From the NCBI GenBank assembly GCA_001599355.1, contig BCGQ01000003.1, forward strand, positions 374,468 to 438,467: DNA of 64,000 nt, in the 5' to 3' direction. How positions within the stretch are numbered: position 1 is the stretch's first letter; the number at the start of each line of letters is the position of its first letter. The notes beneath the pieces were generated by a model, which did no database searches, had not been told where the DNA came from, and worked only from the letters and a program-made list of their open reading frames with translations. Source of the stretch: Nakazawaea peltata (lineage: Eukaryota > Ascomycota > Pichiomycetes > Alaninales > Pachysolenaceae). Shown here in pieces: positions 28,068 through 38,126 of this stretch. A program made the translations under genes and the position numbers.

Positions 28068-29042
28068 GGTGGGAGGTGGTTTGTATGGGGGGTTGATCTT
28101 GTTTGTAGTAGAAAATTTTTAATAGAGGAAAATTTTTCATGAGATGAGGAGCGAAAAATTGAGATGAGGAAAGATGAGCGAAATATGAAAGGTAGAGAGA
28201 TGGGGGGATATGAGCGGAATACGAAAAATGGAGGGAGATGAGGGAGATGAGGGAGAGGAGAGGGACGGGATGAGGGACTAGCTGAGGGGACTAGCTGAGG
28301 AGGAAGAGTGAGGAGGGGGAAGGAGTGGAAGAGTGCAGAGACACCAGAGAATCACCAGTAGGTGAATTAGCAATATAATAATCTTGCTAATATTCGTATA
28401 CCTACTCAAGTTCTATACTTTAGTGTACTAACTACTGTGTAAGTACTATTCTAAGTGATATCCTACGTGTCATACTAAGTGCTATACTGCTATACTACGT
28501 GCTACACTCGCATAATTTAATACTCCAGTCTGAATCTGCTCGTTAGATTCATCGCGCTTAGTTAGTTAAATTTGTGCTTGTTTGTGCTTGCTTGTGCTTG
28601 TTTTTTACTACTTTTCGCTTTCTCCTTCTGTTTCTATAAGCTTCTAGAAACAATTTTCTGCTAACGAAATACACTCAGTGGTACTCAGTAGTACTCAGCT
28701 AGCTCAGCTAGCACAGATTACACAGATGAGTAGAGGCAGAGGAGTGACAAGCTCGAGACTTATCACCTTCTCTCTGCTTCTGTCTAATCTCTGGCTCTGA
28801 TTCCCATCTCTGCTTTCCATCTCCGATTTCTGTCTGATTTCGTCTAATTTCGTCTTCCCTTCTTCCTTCCTCCTTTCCACCTAGTCTCCCTCCCTGCCCC
28901 ATCCCGCACGTGTAAATTCCCGCTCACCTTTTATTAGAGCGCAGAAAGAAAAAAATTTTCCCTTCCTCTTACCTAAAAATGCTTATTATTTTTAGTTTAA
29001 ACCCCCAAATAACGCTCTGAGAACAGGTGATATGAGATAAAG
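28068..29042. promoter_or_regulatory. Divergent promoter region of DBP10 and ALR1, low complexity
   Basis: These 975 bp hold no recognisable gene. Near DBP10 are AAAATTTTT at 28112-28120 and 28129-28137 and GATGAG at 28143, 28163 and 28173, an RRPE plus PAC-like layout. A purine-rich block with GGGACTAGCTGAG twice (28273-28300) follows. CTATACT/AAGTG(C/A)TAT repeats occupy 28410-28515, TTGTGCTTG repeats 28571-28600, and CAGTxGTACTCAG and CTCAGCTAGC repeats 28676-28715. AAAAAAATTTTCCC near 28951 precedes ALR1. Confidence 0.5.
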
Positions 29043-31289
29043 ATGTCTGATATTGAAAGAACCAACTCGCACATCTCGATGCCTTCGTCACACGAGGACG
29101 CCGTGTCGATTCATTCGTCCATTTCCGAGGATGAGCGTTTGAATGATCATAGGCACCACACTTCTCTTCCTATTAGGAAGGATAGCGTGATTGATGTTCC
29201 AGCGCCGATATTAAAACATGGCGCTCTGTCGTCGGACGTTGTTTCCGACGATGATAGTGACCAAGAGGATTCCAGACGTTCGAGAGCCCGGTCGTTTTCC
29301 GATCAAATCAAGTTTTTATCCAAGCAAAGAACTTCATCGCCTGGCGCCCCCGGAGGAGGAGGTATTTTACTTAACAGTGAGAGATTAAGAAGGAACTCTA
29401 ACTCTCAGAGATTGACTAAACAGATATCCAAGAACTCGACTCATTCAAATAACAGCCATGAGGAGAACCAGACTAATAAGCGTAGATACAATAGAAACAA
29501 TCCAGGTAATAATAACACAGCAAACAATTCTGGGAACAATGCTAATTCTAATGCTAATGATGGAGCCGAGAGTGATGCGGATTCTCATGCTTCGAGAGAA
29601 TCTCAAGAAACTGAAGAAGATGTCTGCTTCCCTATGTTACCAGAACACACCCGGATCAATGGTATAGATTTTGGGGAACTTGAAGAGTTCATTAATGAAC
29701 AACGTGAAGAGACTCGCATGTTCCAAGAACGTGAGAAAGAACTCCTGAGATCTATTTATGATAACACTACAACTTCATCTCAGAAATTCAGCTCTGCCGC
29801 TTTGAAATACACCCCTAAATTCAAATCTCACCCGGACACAGCATCTACTAATGGCACCAATAGAAGACAATCGGAAAATTCATACACACTGCAACTTGAT
29901 GAGAAATATGGGACTCTTCCTAACGAAAACACGTCACATGTGAACGAGACAAGCTCTTCTGAGGAAGGTGTCACTTTCGGAGGAGCCCAAAACATGTCTG
30001 CTCCTCCTGATAGATTCAGTTTCTTCCATTCTGAAAATGACGAAACTGTTCATGCTCCAGATTTACCTTCGTTAGTACCAGAAGGCACATCTGTTCGTGA
30101 CATGTTCTTGAAACAAGACGGTACCTGGTGGTTGGATTGTGTTTGTCCAACCGATGAAGAAATGAAAAGTTTGGCTAAACTGTTCGGTATCCATCCTTTG
30201 ACAGCTGAAGATATCAGAATGCAAGAAGCCAGAGAAAAAGTTGAGCTTTTCAAGAGCTATTACTTTGTTTGTTTCCATACTTTTGAGACCGACAATGAGA
30301 GTGAGGATTTCTTGGAACCTATCAACGTTTATATTGTGGTTTTCCGTGACGGAGTGCTCACTTTCCATTTCTCTCCTATTTTGCATCCGGCCAACGTCAG
30401 AAGACGTGTCAGACAGTTGAGAGATTACGTTAATGTGTCTGCTGATTGGTTATGTTATGCTCTTATCGATGACATTACCGATGGTTTCGCTCCGGTTATT
30501 CAGGCCATTGAATATGAAGCCGATGCTATTGAAGACAGTGTGTTCTTGACTCATGACTTGGATTTCGGTATGATGTTACAAAGAATTGGAGAGTCCCGTA
30601 GGAAAGTCATGACTTTGATGAGATTATTGTCTGGAAAAGCCGATGTTATTAAGATGTTTGCTAAGAGATGTCAAGATGAGGCCAATGCGTATGTTCCACA
30701 ATTCTCTACTACGAATTTAGCTGGATTAGCACACGCCGGGTCACCTCCTCCAGGCTCTGGAGCTGCTCCTCTGGCTTCTGCTAATCTTCGTACTGCTCAA
30801 CCAAGAGGTGATATCGCATTGTATCTTGGTGATATTCAGGATCATATTTTGACCATGTTCCAGAACTTGGCAGCTTACGAGAAGATCTTCTCCAGATCTC
30901 ATTCGAATTACTTGGCTCAGTTACAAGTTGAGTCGTTTAATGCTAACAATAAGACGACCGAGATCTTATCGAAGGTGACTGTGTTGGGTACTATTTTGGT
31001 GCCATTAAACTTGATCACCGGTCTCTTTGGTATGAATGTTAGGGTTCCAGGACAAGACGGGTCGAACGTTGCTTGGTTCTTCGGTATCGTTGGATTCTTA
31101 CTCTTGTGTATTGTTACTTTTATTGGAGGAGCCAAATGGTATTTACTGCAGGTTGAAAAGATGGGAGAACGTGGAGAGGATGGTAGATCTGTTAGGACAT
31201 TCCCTATGTTTAGAAGAAAGACTCAGGTTGCACGTCCTGCACGTTCTGTTAGAAGTTATACTAGTAAGTTTGTTGGATATGATCAGTGA
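29043..31289 (+). CDS. ALR1: Plasma membrane magnesium transporter, CorA/Alr1 family
   Basis: The protein has 748 residues (yeast Alr1 is 859). A long Ser/Asn-rich cytoplasmic N-terminus precedes the CorA-type domain, with GIHPLTAEDIRMQEAREKVE and the Alr1-like DWLCYALIDDITDGFAP and IEYEADAIEDSVF. Next come RIGESRRKVMTLMRLLSGKAD and YLGDIQDHILTMFQN. Two membrane helices lie at the end, the first closed by the pore motif GMN (LFGMNV, about residue 663). These blocks match Alr1/Alr2 rather than vacuolar Mnr2. The C-terminus is short and basic. It takes up Mg2+ as a pentamer, by family knowledge. Confidence 0.94.
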   Translation: MSDIERTNSHISMPSSHEDAVSIHSSISEDERLNDHRHHTSLPIRKDSVIDVPAPILKHGALSSDVVSDDDSDQEDSRRSRARSFSDQIKFLSKQRTSSPGAPGGGGILLNSERLRRNSNSQRLTKQISKNSTHSNNSHEENQTNKRRYNRNNPGNNNTANNSGNNANSNANDGAESDADSHASRESQETEEDVCFPMLPEHTRINGIDFGELEEFINEQREETRMFQEREKELLRSIYDNTTTSSQKFSSAALKYTPKFKSHPDTASTNGTNRRQSENSYTLQLDEKYGTLPNENTSHVNETSSSEEGVTFGGAQNMSAPPDRFSFFHSENDETVHAPDLPSLVPEGTSVRDMFLKQDGTWWLDCVCPTDEEMKSLAKLFGIHPLTAEDIRMQEAREKVELFKSYYFVCFHTFETDNESEDFLEPINVYIVVFRDGVLTFHFSPILHPANVRRRVRQLRDYVNVSADWLCYALIDDITDGFAPVIQAIEYEADAIEDSVFLTHDLDFGMMLQRIGESRRKVMTLMRLLSGKADVIKMFAKRCQDEANAYVPQFSTTNLAGLAHAGSPPPGSGAAPLASANLRTAQPRGDIALYLGDIQDHILTMFQNLAAYEKIFSRSHSNYLAQLQVESFNANNKTTEILSKVTVLGTILVPLNLITGLFGMNVRVPGQDGSNVAWFFGIVGFLLLCIVTFIGGAKWYLLQVEKMGERGEDGRSVRTFPMFRRKTQVARPARSVRSYTSKFVGYDQ

Positions 31290-31298
31290 TCAGTAGAA

Positions 31299-31361
31299 TG
31301 ACTCTAAGACTCTGACTCTATGACTCTATGACTCTACGACTCCACTCTACGACTCCACTCC
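31299..31361. repeat. GACTCTA/GACTCCA short tandem repeat
   Basis: Repeats of TGACTCTA, ACGACTCCACTCT and variants follow the ALR1 stop codon and fill most of the space to the KRI1 stop, so the array is probably in the 3' UTR of ALR1. Confidence 0.7.
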
Positions 31362-31439
31362 ACTTCTCCACTCCCACCTCATCTGCATCTACACTCTGCA
31401 TCATATATAGATTCTATGTATATTCAAAATTATTTGCTT

Positions 31440-33125
31440 CTATTCCTTCTTATGCTTCTTTTCCTTATGTTTCTTATCAGACTCACGCTTTCTCTTCTTG
31501 GAGATCCCGATAGGTTGGTCATCTCCAATCTCTTTCAAACCCTCAGAGTGCGAGAACACCTTCTTTCTCCACTCCTTCAACTTATAACTCTTTGTAAGCT
31601 TTCTCTTGTCCTTCATTCTGGCTTCTCTTGGACGGTATGGAGCAAACTTCTTGATACCAATGAGATCGTTCAAGTCCAGATCTTTAGCTGATAAGATTTC
31701 TCTGGTGGTTAAGCCGAAAGATTCCGGTGACACTTCTCTGTATTTGAATTTGACGTCTTCTTCTCTGGAACGACCTCTTTCTTCCAGTTCCAATTCTTCG
31801 ACTAATTTGGAGGTCTTTTGCAGGACAATTGTTTCTGCTTTCTTCTTGAGAAGTTCTTTCTCTTTCTTTTTAGATTTTTTGTCTTTTAGTTTATCTTTCT
31901 TCGATGGTTCAATTGGGGTTTGAGCTTCTTGAGCTTCTTGAGCTTCTTGAGCTTCGACTTCTTCATCTTCCTCACCCTCAACTTCTTCACCATCAGTGTC
32001 TTCACCCAAATCTAACCCATCATCAAATTTAGGCTTCCCATCTTCAGCTTCATAATAAGCCTCATCAAAGATTTGGGCCATCTTACTATCCCATTCAGCA
32101 TCGTCGAAATCTTCTTCCAACAAACTGTCACCAAACACCTTAGCAATCAACTCATCACTCACCTCTCCACCTACAGCTTCCTTGATTTGCAGCATACGAT
32201 CGGTCACTAAATTGATCTTCTTAAGTTTCTTCTTATTCAACTTCTCCTCCTTCTCTTTCTTAGCTGCTTCCTTCAACTCTCTTTCCTTTTCTCTCAGTTG
32301 TTTTCTTGGGTTGGTCTTGGATCTTCTCAAAGTAGCTTGGTTTCTGGCATATGACACAATCTCAGCAGCGTTAGGGTCCTCATATCTGAAGTTGTAAGCA
32401 TGCTCAAACTTTTCCACCGCCTCATCGAATTCCTCATCATCTCTGGCATCGAGATCGATTTCCTTCGAATCAGCCGTAGGAATCCAGGCATGTTTCAGCA
32501 TATACAGGTTCAAGAACTCTTCACTATTCAGCGCAGGGTCTGGCAATGGCAGTTTGTCCACGACGGATCTCTTATTCTCTTTCTTTTGTACAAATTCGTC
32601 CTCATCTTCGTCCTCATCGTCACTGCCTTTGAAGGCATCGTTAATCTCCGACAATAATTGCGACTTTTCTTCTCTTTGCTGGACAGCAAAAGGTTTCTCT
32701 CCATCTTTCCATTCTCTCTTGGTCGGATCTTCGTCTTCCTCGTCGTCTACAGCTCCACCATTCAACAAATTCATTCTGTGGTAGTCCTTCAAATAGATTG
32801 GTTTCAGAGCGTCTGATTTCTTGGTGGTGGTCAGGGTGGCATTTTCGTCGAAAAACTTGACTGATGGGTCGAAAAGCGACTTATCTCCACTCTTGATGGC
32901 ATTGAGAACTTTGTCGATACCTTGTTCGACATCTGCTGTGATCAACTCACCATACTCATCCTCTTCTTCACTATCGGAGGACTCTGCTGGGTCGGAGGAT
33001 TCATCATCAGATTGTGGGGGTGGGACGTGCTGTTTTGGTTCGGTTTTTGGGGCACTTTCAACAGAAACCTGTTCTTTAAGCTCGGCCTCTCTGGCTTTCT
33101 TGGCGGCAGACTTCTTTCTGGCCAT
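31440..33125 (-). CDS. KRI1: Nucleolar 40S ribosome biogenesis protein Kri1
   Basis: The protein has 561 residues from the ATG at 33125 (yeast Kri1 is 591); the longer frame opens only with TTG. It is needed for early 40S assembly in the nucleolus with Krr1. It is very acidic and lysine-rich with coiled-coil tendency. Conserved blocks are AYNFRYEDPNAAEIVSYARN, QATLRRSKTNPRK, EWDSKMAQIFDEAYYEA and the C-terminal FAPYRPREARMKDKRKLTKSY. A 9-nt repeat at 31920-31955 encodes four EAQ units. CTG at 32190-32192 lies in DRM-x-QIKE, where yeast Kri1 has DRLAKIKE. The N-terminal MARKKSAAKKAREAE also fits the family. Confidence 0.94.
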   Translation of the reverse strand: MARKKSAAKKAREAELKEQVSVESAPKTEPKQHVPPPQSDDESSDPAESSDSEEEDEYGELITADVEQGIDKVLNAIKSGDKSLFDPSVKFFDENATLTTTKKSDALKPIYLKDYHRMNLLNGGAVDDEEDEDPTKREWKDGEKPFAVQQREEKSQLLSEINDAFKGSDDEDEDEDEFVQKKENKRSVVDKLPLPDPALNSEEFLNLYMLKHAWIPTADSKEIDLDARDDEEFDEAVEKFEHAYNFRYEDPNAAEIVSYARNQATLRRSKTNPRKQLREKERELKEAAKKEKEEKLNKKKLKKINLVTDRMLQIKEAVGGEVSDELIAKVFGDSLLEEDFDDAEWDSKMAQIFDEAYYEAEDGKPKFDDGLDLGEDTDGEEVEGEEDEEVEAQEAQEAQEAQTPIEPSKKDKLKDKKSKKKEKELLKKKAETIVLQKTSKLVEELELEERGRSREEDVKFKYREVSPESFGLTTREILSAKDLDLNDLIGIKKFAPYRPREARMKDKRKLTKSYKLKEWRKKVFSHSEGLKEIGDDQPIGISKKRKRESDKKHKEKKHKKE

Positions 33126-33561
33126 TTTTACCTTCAAATGATGATCTGAATACTATGGAAAACAGTGGAAAATTTTTTAGGATTAAAATTTTTTATATGA
33201 AGGGGCAAGAAGAGGGAGCAGATGAGGGCAGATGAGGAGGGAAAAAGGGAGAGATAAAGTTTCGCGGGTTAAATAGGAGAAAGAGGGGTGTTAATTGGGG
33301 GGAATCTGATGGGGGATATCAGTTTGAAATTTGATATTTCGAGTCTAGATCCCTATATGTGGTACTGGCCGAAAATTCAAATCTCCACCATGTTCACAAC
33401 CCCAAAATACCACCCCAAGTCACTTTTTATGCCCCTCCAAAGGGCAGATGCCCCTCCGCTAAGAAAAACTTAAAATTTTTCGCTATTTTTCAGCTCATCG
33501 AGGTCTTTTCCGAGGGCTCTTAGAAGGATAGCTGGGAAGATATTGATACGGCGGATACGGA
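33126..33561. promoter_or_regulatory. Divergent KRI1/EMW1 promoter with RRPE and PAC-like sites
   Basis: These 436 bp contain AAAATTTTTT at 33169-33178 and 33185-33194, with GATGAG at 33221-33226 and 33231-33236 on the KRI1 side. On the EMW1 side are AAAATTTTT at 33472-33480 and CTCATCG at 33494-33500. Both pairs have the order and spacing seen in RRPE plus PAC promoters of ribosome biogenesis genes. Confidence 0.6.
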
Positions 33562-36351
33562 ATGCTTTCGAAATCGAGTCATGTCAGGTTAATATTGGCA
33601 TCAGGTGTGCCTGATGCGGATGTAGAGCCGAATTCTTACGATGTTTTAGCAGATTTGATCTGTAAAGGTCAGTTCAACAAGGTCTTGACCTGCGATGTCT
33701 CGAGACAAGTGTTGAATGATTCGAGATTACAGGCTTTATTTGAGGGAGAATTCGAGGAGGTTCAAGGGTTTTTAGATCAACTGATTGGTATTATTGCTGG
33801 GATTCTGCAGAATGACAAGGATTTCTTATTACTTTTGGCTGTGACTTTGCTCCAATCGTTCATTCAGTTAAACTTCACAGGACCTTATGTTGATTTGGAG
33901 TTGGGTAGTTTGTCGAAATTGGGGGATTACAAGAAAGAGTTTATCGAGGTATTGTCTTCTATGGGTCAGTTAGCATATGAGTTACTGGAATCTCCATATT
34001 TATTGGTATTATCAATCAAGTTGCTCGAGTATTTGAACGAATCCACTGTGTCTCTTCTTAACGTTTCAATTGATGAGGAAGATACCGAGAGTATTATTGC
34101 CAAATCCAATATTAAATCGGACTTGAACAAAGAAACAGATTTATTTATTGCATCGGTCCAATGGTGGAGATCGAGACTGTTACAGGTTCAGACCTCATTG
34201 TTACCAGAGCCTTCATCGATTTTGGTATCTCTGTCGACTTTATTGTTGAATCCTTCTGTCCTGTCGACATTAGTAGAACTGTGTAGCTCCGATACCCGTA
34301 AAAGAGAGATGTTATTGACATATTATTTGGAGACAGCCAGAAATGGTGTCAATACACTCACCGAGAATCTTTCTGTCACTGCTTTATCGAAGGCTAAGAA
34401 AATCTCCGGTTTGAATTTGGTTTTGACCGGTTGTAAGGCCAAACGTACTAAATTCCAAGAGACTGCTCATGCCAGTTTGGTAATTTTAGCTTGCAATAAC
34501 ACTAAATTCTCTGATGACGGTGCTTTAGAAGAAGGTTACTCCTACAAACCACAGAATTTTGACTTGAATAGTGATGTGCTTTTGGAGAGACCTGTGTACG
34601 AGTCGGTAGGTGAAGAAAATATCGAACTTTTGGAGGAAGCTGATAACAAGAGAATCAAATTAGATCTTTCTGGATCAACAATTGGTCAAGAGGAGGATCT
34701 GGAACTCCAACTTTTACCTATTCTGCTTCGTGAGGCGGACATTCCCCTGGAATTGAAACTGTTGAATCCAAATGAACAACCTAAATTGCACGATCTTGAT
34801 ATGGTTCAGTTACTCTTGAGATTTGTCACACTTAAACAAACTTCTCCTTCCAATTCTCCTCTTGTTGATGTGGAATTAATGGCCGTTATTCAGAGGATTC
34901 TTTTCAGTCCAGACGGATCCGTCAACTGGTCATTGTTCTCGAAAGCTTTGTGGGAGAGATCTCTTTTAGAAACAAATAAGGCTAAAACTGTAGAGAGAGC
35001 TGTGTTACAGATGCAGTCGATTGTAGAAGAGTTAGGTATGTCCTCACTTCAAAGCAGACTTTTCAGTCAGACTGAGGATGAAAAGAATGAGGAGTTGAAG
35101 GACGGTTCATTGCCTAGCTCTAAGAGATTAAAATTGATTCACATTCTTCCATTAGCCCCTAAATGGTCATTGGATGCTAATTTACTGGAGAAGTTTATGT
35201 CTTTGGGTGTCTTAAGATCGGCTCTTGAGATTTACGAACGTTTACATATGTGGAATGAGGCAGCTCTCTGTCATGCTGCTGTAGGATCGGAAAAGGATGC
35301 TATTAAAATTTTAGAGCAGAGATTGATCGAGAATCCTAAGGACGCAAGATCTTTCAGTATTTTGGGTGATATCAAACAAGATCCTCTGTTATGGATGAAG
35401 AGTTGGGAGATTGGAAAATATCCAAAGGCTAAGAATGCCTTGGCTAGATATTATTACCTGCCTCCAAAGTCTTCTGGATTGACGAGAAATTTGGCTTTGG
35501 CTTTGGAGCATCAATATGATTCTTTGAGGGTTAATCCTTTGTCGTATGAAAGTTGGTACTTCTATGGATGTCTCGGATTGGAACTGGCTAACTATGAGCT
35601 TGCAGCTGAGCTGTTCACTAGATGTGTCTCCATGGACGATGATAATGCTCATGCTTGGTCAAACTTGTCTTCTGCTTTGGCTTCTTTGGATAAGTTGGAC
35701 CAAGCTTTCAGTGCTTTACAAAAGGCTGTGAAAGTGGGTCAGGAACTCAAGTCGTGGAGAATCTGGGAGAATTATTTGATTGTAGCTTCAAAATTGAGAA
35801 AATGGGACGACGTCTTATTTGCTTCTCGTCAATTGTTGGAGATCACCAAAAACACCAACGGAGAGAATGCTATTGATATTCCTGTGGTTGAGAAGTTGGT
35901 CGAGATTTTGGTCAGTGAGCCATATGATCCAGAAAACTCATCTTATTTCCAAAAGTCCTGTATTGAGTACGTATGCGTTCAGATCCCACAGGTGATCAAC
36001 AACTCTGCAAGATGCTGGAGAATTATCTCCAAGGTTGAGCTTTGGAGAGGTAGACCTTGGGCTGCTTTGGATGTTCTTGAGAAGCTGTTCCGTACATTAT
36101 TGAACAACCCTGAACTCGAGTTCAGTGATAAAGTTTGGAATGAGGCAGTAGAATCCTGTTCTGATTTGGTAGCTGCTTACGAGAATTACGGAGAATTGCC
36201 AGGTAGACATGGTGGAGGAGATGTTGTTTGTAAAGATTGGAAATACAAGGCCAAGAGCTCTGTGAGATCGTTAATGTCTAAAGGAAGAAACTCTTGGAGT
36301 CATACTGAGGAATACGAAAGATTACAAACCCTCAAAGAGGAATATAGTTAG
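33562..36351 (+). CDS. EMW1: TPR-repeat protein of the Emw1/TTC27 family
   Basis: The protein has 929 residues (yeast Emw1 is 904), essential in S. cerevisiae and linked to cell-wall integrity. The N-terminal two thirds is helical with no simple motif. Tetratricopeptide repeats lie around residues 540-760. Examples are SPLSYESW-type helices in NPLSYESWYFYGCLGLELAN and the block AHAWSNLSSALASLDKLDQA, the strongest family signature. The WEIGKYPKAKNALARYYYL segment just before them is also typical of TTC27. The stop codon overlaps the stop of the convergent downstream gene. A PAC-like CTCATCG and AAAATTTTT upstream suggest control with ribosome biogenesis genes. Confidence 0.85.
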   Translation: MLSKSSHVRLILASGVPDADVEPNSYDVLADLICKGQFNKVLTCDVSRQVLNDSRLQALFEGEFEEVQGFLDQLIGIIAGILQNDKDFLLLLAVTLLQSFIQLNFTGPYVDLELGSLSKLGDYKKEFIEVLSSMGQLAYELLESPYLLVLSIKLLEYLNESTVSLLNVSIDEEDTESIIAKSNIKSDLNKETDLFIASVQWWRSRLLQVQTSLLPEPSSILVSLSTLLLNPSVLSTLVELCSSDTRKREMLLTYYLETARNGVNTLTENLSVTALSKAKKISGLNLVLTGCKAKRTKFQETAHASLVILACNNTKFSDDGALEEGYSYKPQNFDLNSDVLLERPVYESVGEENIELLEEADNKRIKLDLSGSTIGQEEDLELQLLPILLREADIPLELKLLNPNEQPKLHDLDMVQLLLRFVTLKQTSPSNSPLVDVELMAVIQRILFSPDGSVNWSLFSKALWERSLLETNKAKTVERAVLQMQSIVEELGMSSLQSRLFSQTEDEKNEELKDGSLPSSKRLKLIHILPLAPKWSLDANLLEKFMSLGVLRSALEIYERLHMWNEAALCHAAVGSEKDAIKILEQRLIENPKDARSFSILGDIKQDPLLWMKSWEIGKYPKAKNALARYYYLPPKSSGLTRNLALALEHQYDSLRVNPLSYESWYFYGCLGLELANYELAAELFTRCVSMDDDNAHAWSNLSSALASLDKLDQAFSALQKAVKVGQELKSWRIWENYLIVASKLRKWDDVLFASRQLLEITKNTNGENAIDIPVVEKLVEILVSEPYDPENSSYFQKSCIEYVCVQIPQVINNSARCWRIISKVELWRGRPWAALDVLEKLFRTLLNNPELEFSDKVWNEAVESCSDLVAAYENYGELPGRHGGGDVVCKDWKYKAKSSVRSLMSKGRNSWSHTEEYERLQTLKEEYS

Positions 36352-37217
36352 AAGTCATCCAATTCAGATTCTGTATCAATCGCGGACTCACTGCCCTCGG
36401 AAGAAGAGTCACGTATAGGTTCTTGATGTTGCTCAGTGTGCTGAGGAATAAATATCATAATCAATTCCTTTTGTTGGGTCCACCACGATCTTGTTGTAAA
36501 TGGAATGTAGTCCTGTAAGACCAGATAATCCACCAAAGTCAAGAATGAGAGGAGAGACCTTCTGTGATGAGGTGATATCTCAATTCTTAATAACAAAATA
36601 TAGCAATATATTACCGTAGGATATAATGTTCGCCTTTTCCAATCTTCTAGAGTGATCAATAAGACCATCAGTAAATCTATATGTGCAGCTATTCTCAAAA
36701 GTGGGACTTCAAAATAATCGATCAAAGGTTTGACAGCTTCTGAGATCCGGAAAGCTGTAAAAACATCAAAGAGGAAGTAACCGCTTAGATTGAGGAAAGA
36801 GTAGATAGCAAAAGGAATTATCTTGAAAGAGTTGGGTGATGTGCAAATCCAAAGCAATGAGATCAGTAAAAGCTGTGAATTCTCACTTTTCAAGATTGAA
36901 GAAAAGGGGATAACTTCGGTGAGAGGTAGTGAAGAGGCATGACGACGCAGCAGATTCTCCATTTGGGCTTGCATCACAAGAATAAACTGATTATAAGCTA
37001 TGATTAGGTATGTCAAGACGATCGAGATCTCAGCAATGTAGTACCAAATCGACAGAGAATTGGCACTTCTACAACCCAAACAGATATTCAAAGCAGTGCT
37101 CACCAAGGTTACGGAGTGGAACAGGATCCAGCTGTAATGGAGTAAATCTACAACGTTGGACCACATGTAGTAGTCAGCCAATACTTCTAGGGAGGTGTCT
37201 AATTCAGCCAAATCCAT
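36348..37217 (-). CDS. Multi-pass membrane protein of the TMEM33/Pom33 type
   Basis: The protein has 289 residues from the ATG at 37217; a slightly longer frame opens with TTG. It has about six hydrophobic segments and an acidic Ser/Glu tail. The segment LLISLLWICTSPNSF followed by IIPFAIYSFLNLSGYF resembles the central motif of the TMEM33/Pom33/Per33/Tts1 family, which shapes ER tubules and helps nuclear pore placement. The length agrees with Pom33 (279). The call rests on this one motif plus topology, so it is moderate. The gene converges on EMW1 and the two stop codons share two bases. Confidence 0.55.
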   Translation of the reverse strand: MDLAELDTSLEVLADYYMWSNVVDLLHYSWILFHSVTLVSTALNICLGCRSANSLSIWYYIAEISIVLTYLIIAYNQFILVMQAQMENLLRRHASSLPLTEVIPFSSILKSENSQLLLISLLWICTSPNSFKIIPFAIYSFLNLSGYFLFDVFTAFRISEAVKPLIDYFEVPLLRIAAHIDLLMVLLITLEDWKRRTLYPTVIYCYILLLRIEISPHHRRSLLSFLTLVDYLVLQDYIPFTTRSWWTQQKELIMIFIPQHTEQHQEPIRDSSSEGSESAIDTESELDDF

Positions 37218-37331
37218 CTTTATCAAGAGTTCTAATTTAAAATAAAATATGACCAGGTATTAAATCTGTATCCCTTTTGTGTAATAGCTGTATCGGTATG
37301 ATTGCAAAATATGGAAGAGAAAACATCTAAC

Positions 37332-37402
37332 GCGCAAATGGTTTAGTGGTAAAATCCAACGTTGCCATCGTTGGGCCCCCGGTTCGATTCCGGGTTTGCG
37401 CA
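37332..37402 (+). tRNA. tRNA-Gly (anticodon GCC)
   Basis: The acceptor stem GCGCAAA pairs with TTTGCGC (37395-37401), followed by discriminator A. The anticodon stem CAACG/CGTTG encloses TTGCCAT with GCC at 37364-37366. The B box GGTTCGATTCC is present. There is no intron, and a T run follows from 37403 as a Pol III terminator. Confidence 0.97.
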
Positions 37403-38126
37403 TTTTTTTAAAACCTTCGTTATTTTTTTAAATTTTTCGTAATTTTTTGGCGTTCACAGACATAAATTCGTAAAGTGCTGAACGGAATATGGAATTTAGA
37501 TATCGAAGAAGGGGACCAATAAAATGGCCTGATTTGGACTAGTGATAACAAAGAGCAGTCCATTTCCCAGTATTCCCCTTATCTCGGGCAATTGATACTT
37601 CTGAATCTTAATCTGATTACCATTCTTTTACCAGGGTCGTCAACTGATAAGAACCCGTTAATTGCTGCTGTCTAGCGCAGTGGCCCGCAGGAACCGCGGC
37701 CCGTCTCCGTGGGCAGCCAAAAAAAGTGCGCTCAGCTATACTCTTTCGGGATTCAAGCGCGGGTGCCAGACGCGGGGATGTGATAACGGTTCAGAAGGGT
37801 GGTCAATTAGAGAAGAGGTTGGCCACAATTGATTCCAAAGAACGACTCAGAGACTCCTAGGCACACATGATCTAGCAGTCAGCAAACGGGACCCCCTCTC
37901 TGTATCGTTACCGTCCCATCCCCCCCCCCCCCCCCCCATCTCACCACATCGACCCATATCATTACCTCTTTCGGTAATCTCTTTATGACTTGCATAAAAA
38001 ATTAAAAATTTTCTTAGTAATATTTTTCATTTGTAGCAGATCTCAATTGATTGAGGGATACTTAAAGAGAAGGATCAGTTGCAATTTAGGAATTGATTTT
38101 GGAAATCAGTAATTAATTTAGATAAA
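37403..38126 (+). promoter_or_regulatory. Intergenic region with poly-C tract, upstream of the phosphatase gene
   Basis: This 724-bp stretch holds the tRNA terminator, one copy of the TCGTAAAGTGCTGA motif (37468-37481) and a CG-rich block at 37670-37800. An uninterrupted run of 18 C lies at 37920-37937. An AT-rich leader comes before the phosphatase gene. No further gene is visible. Confidence 0.5.
37920..37937. repeat. Poly-C homopolymer of 18
   Basis: An uninterrupted run of 18 cytosines lies 190 bp upstream of the phosphatase-like gene. Runs of this length are rare in yeast promoters and can form i-motif or G-quadruplex structures. It is also a place where the assembly could be wrong in length. 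Confidence 0.9.

Noticed and set aside
28708-28902. 64-residue minus-strand frame in the DBP10/ALR1 region
   Set aside because: Arg/Glu/Gly-rich low complexity from a purine-rich tract; no conserved motif.
37200-37480. Transposon or LTR insertion near the tRNA genes
   Set aside because: tRNA flanks are favoured Ty sites, so both tRNA regions were inspected, but no terminal repeats or element-like open frames were seen.
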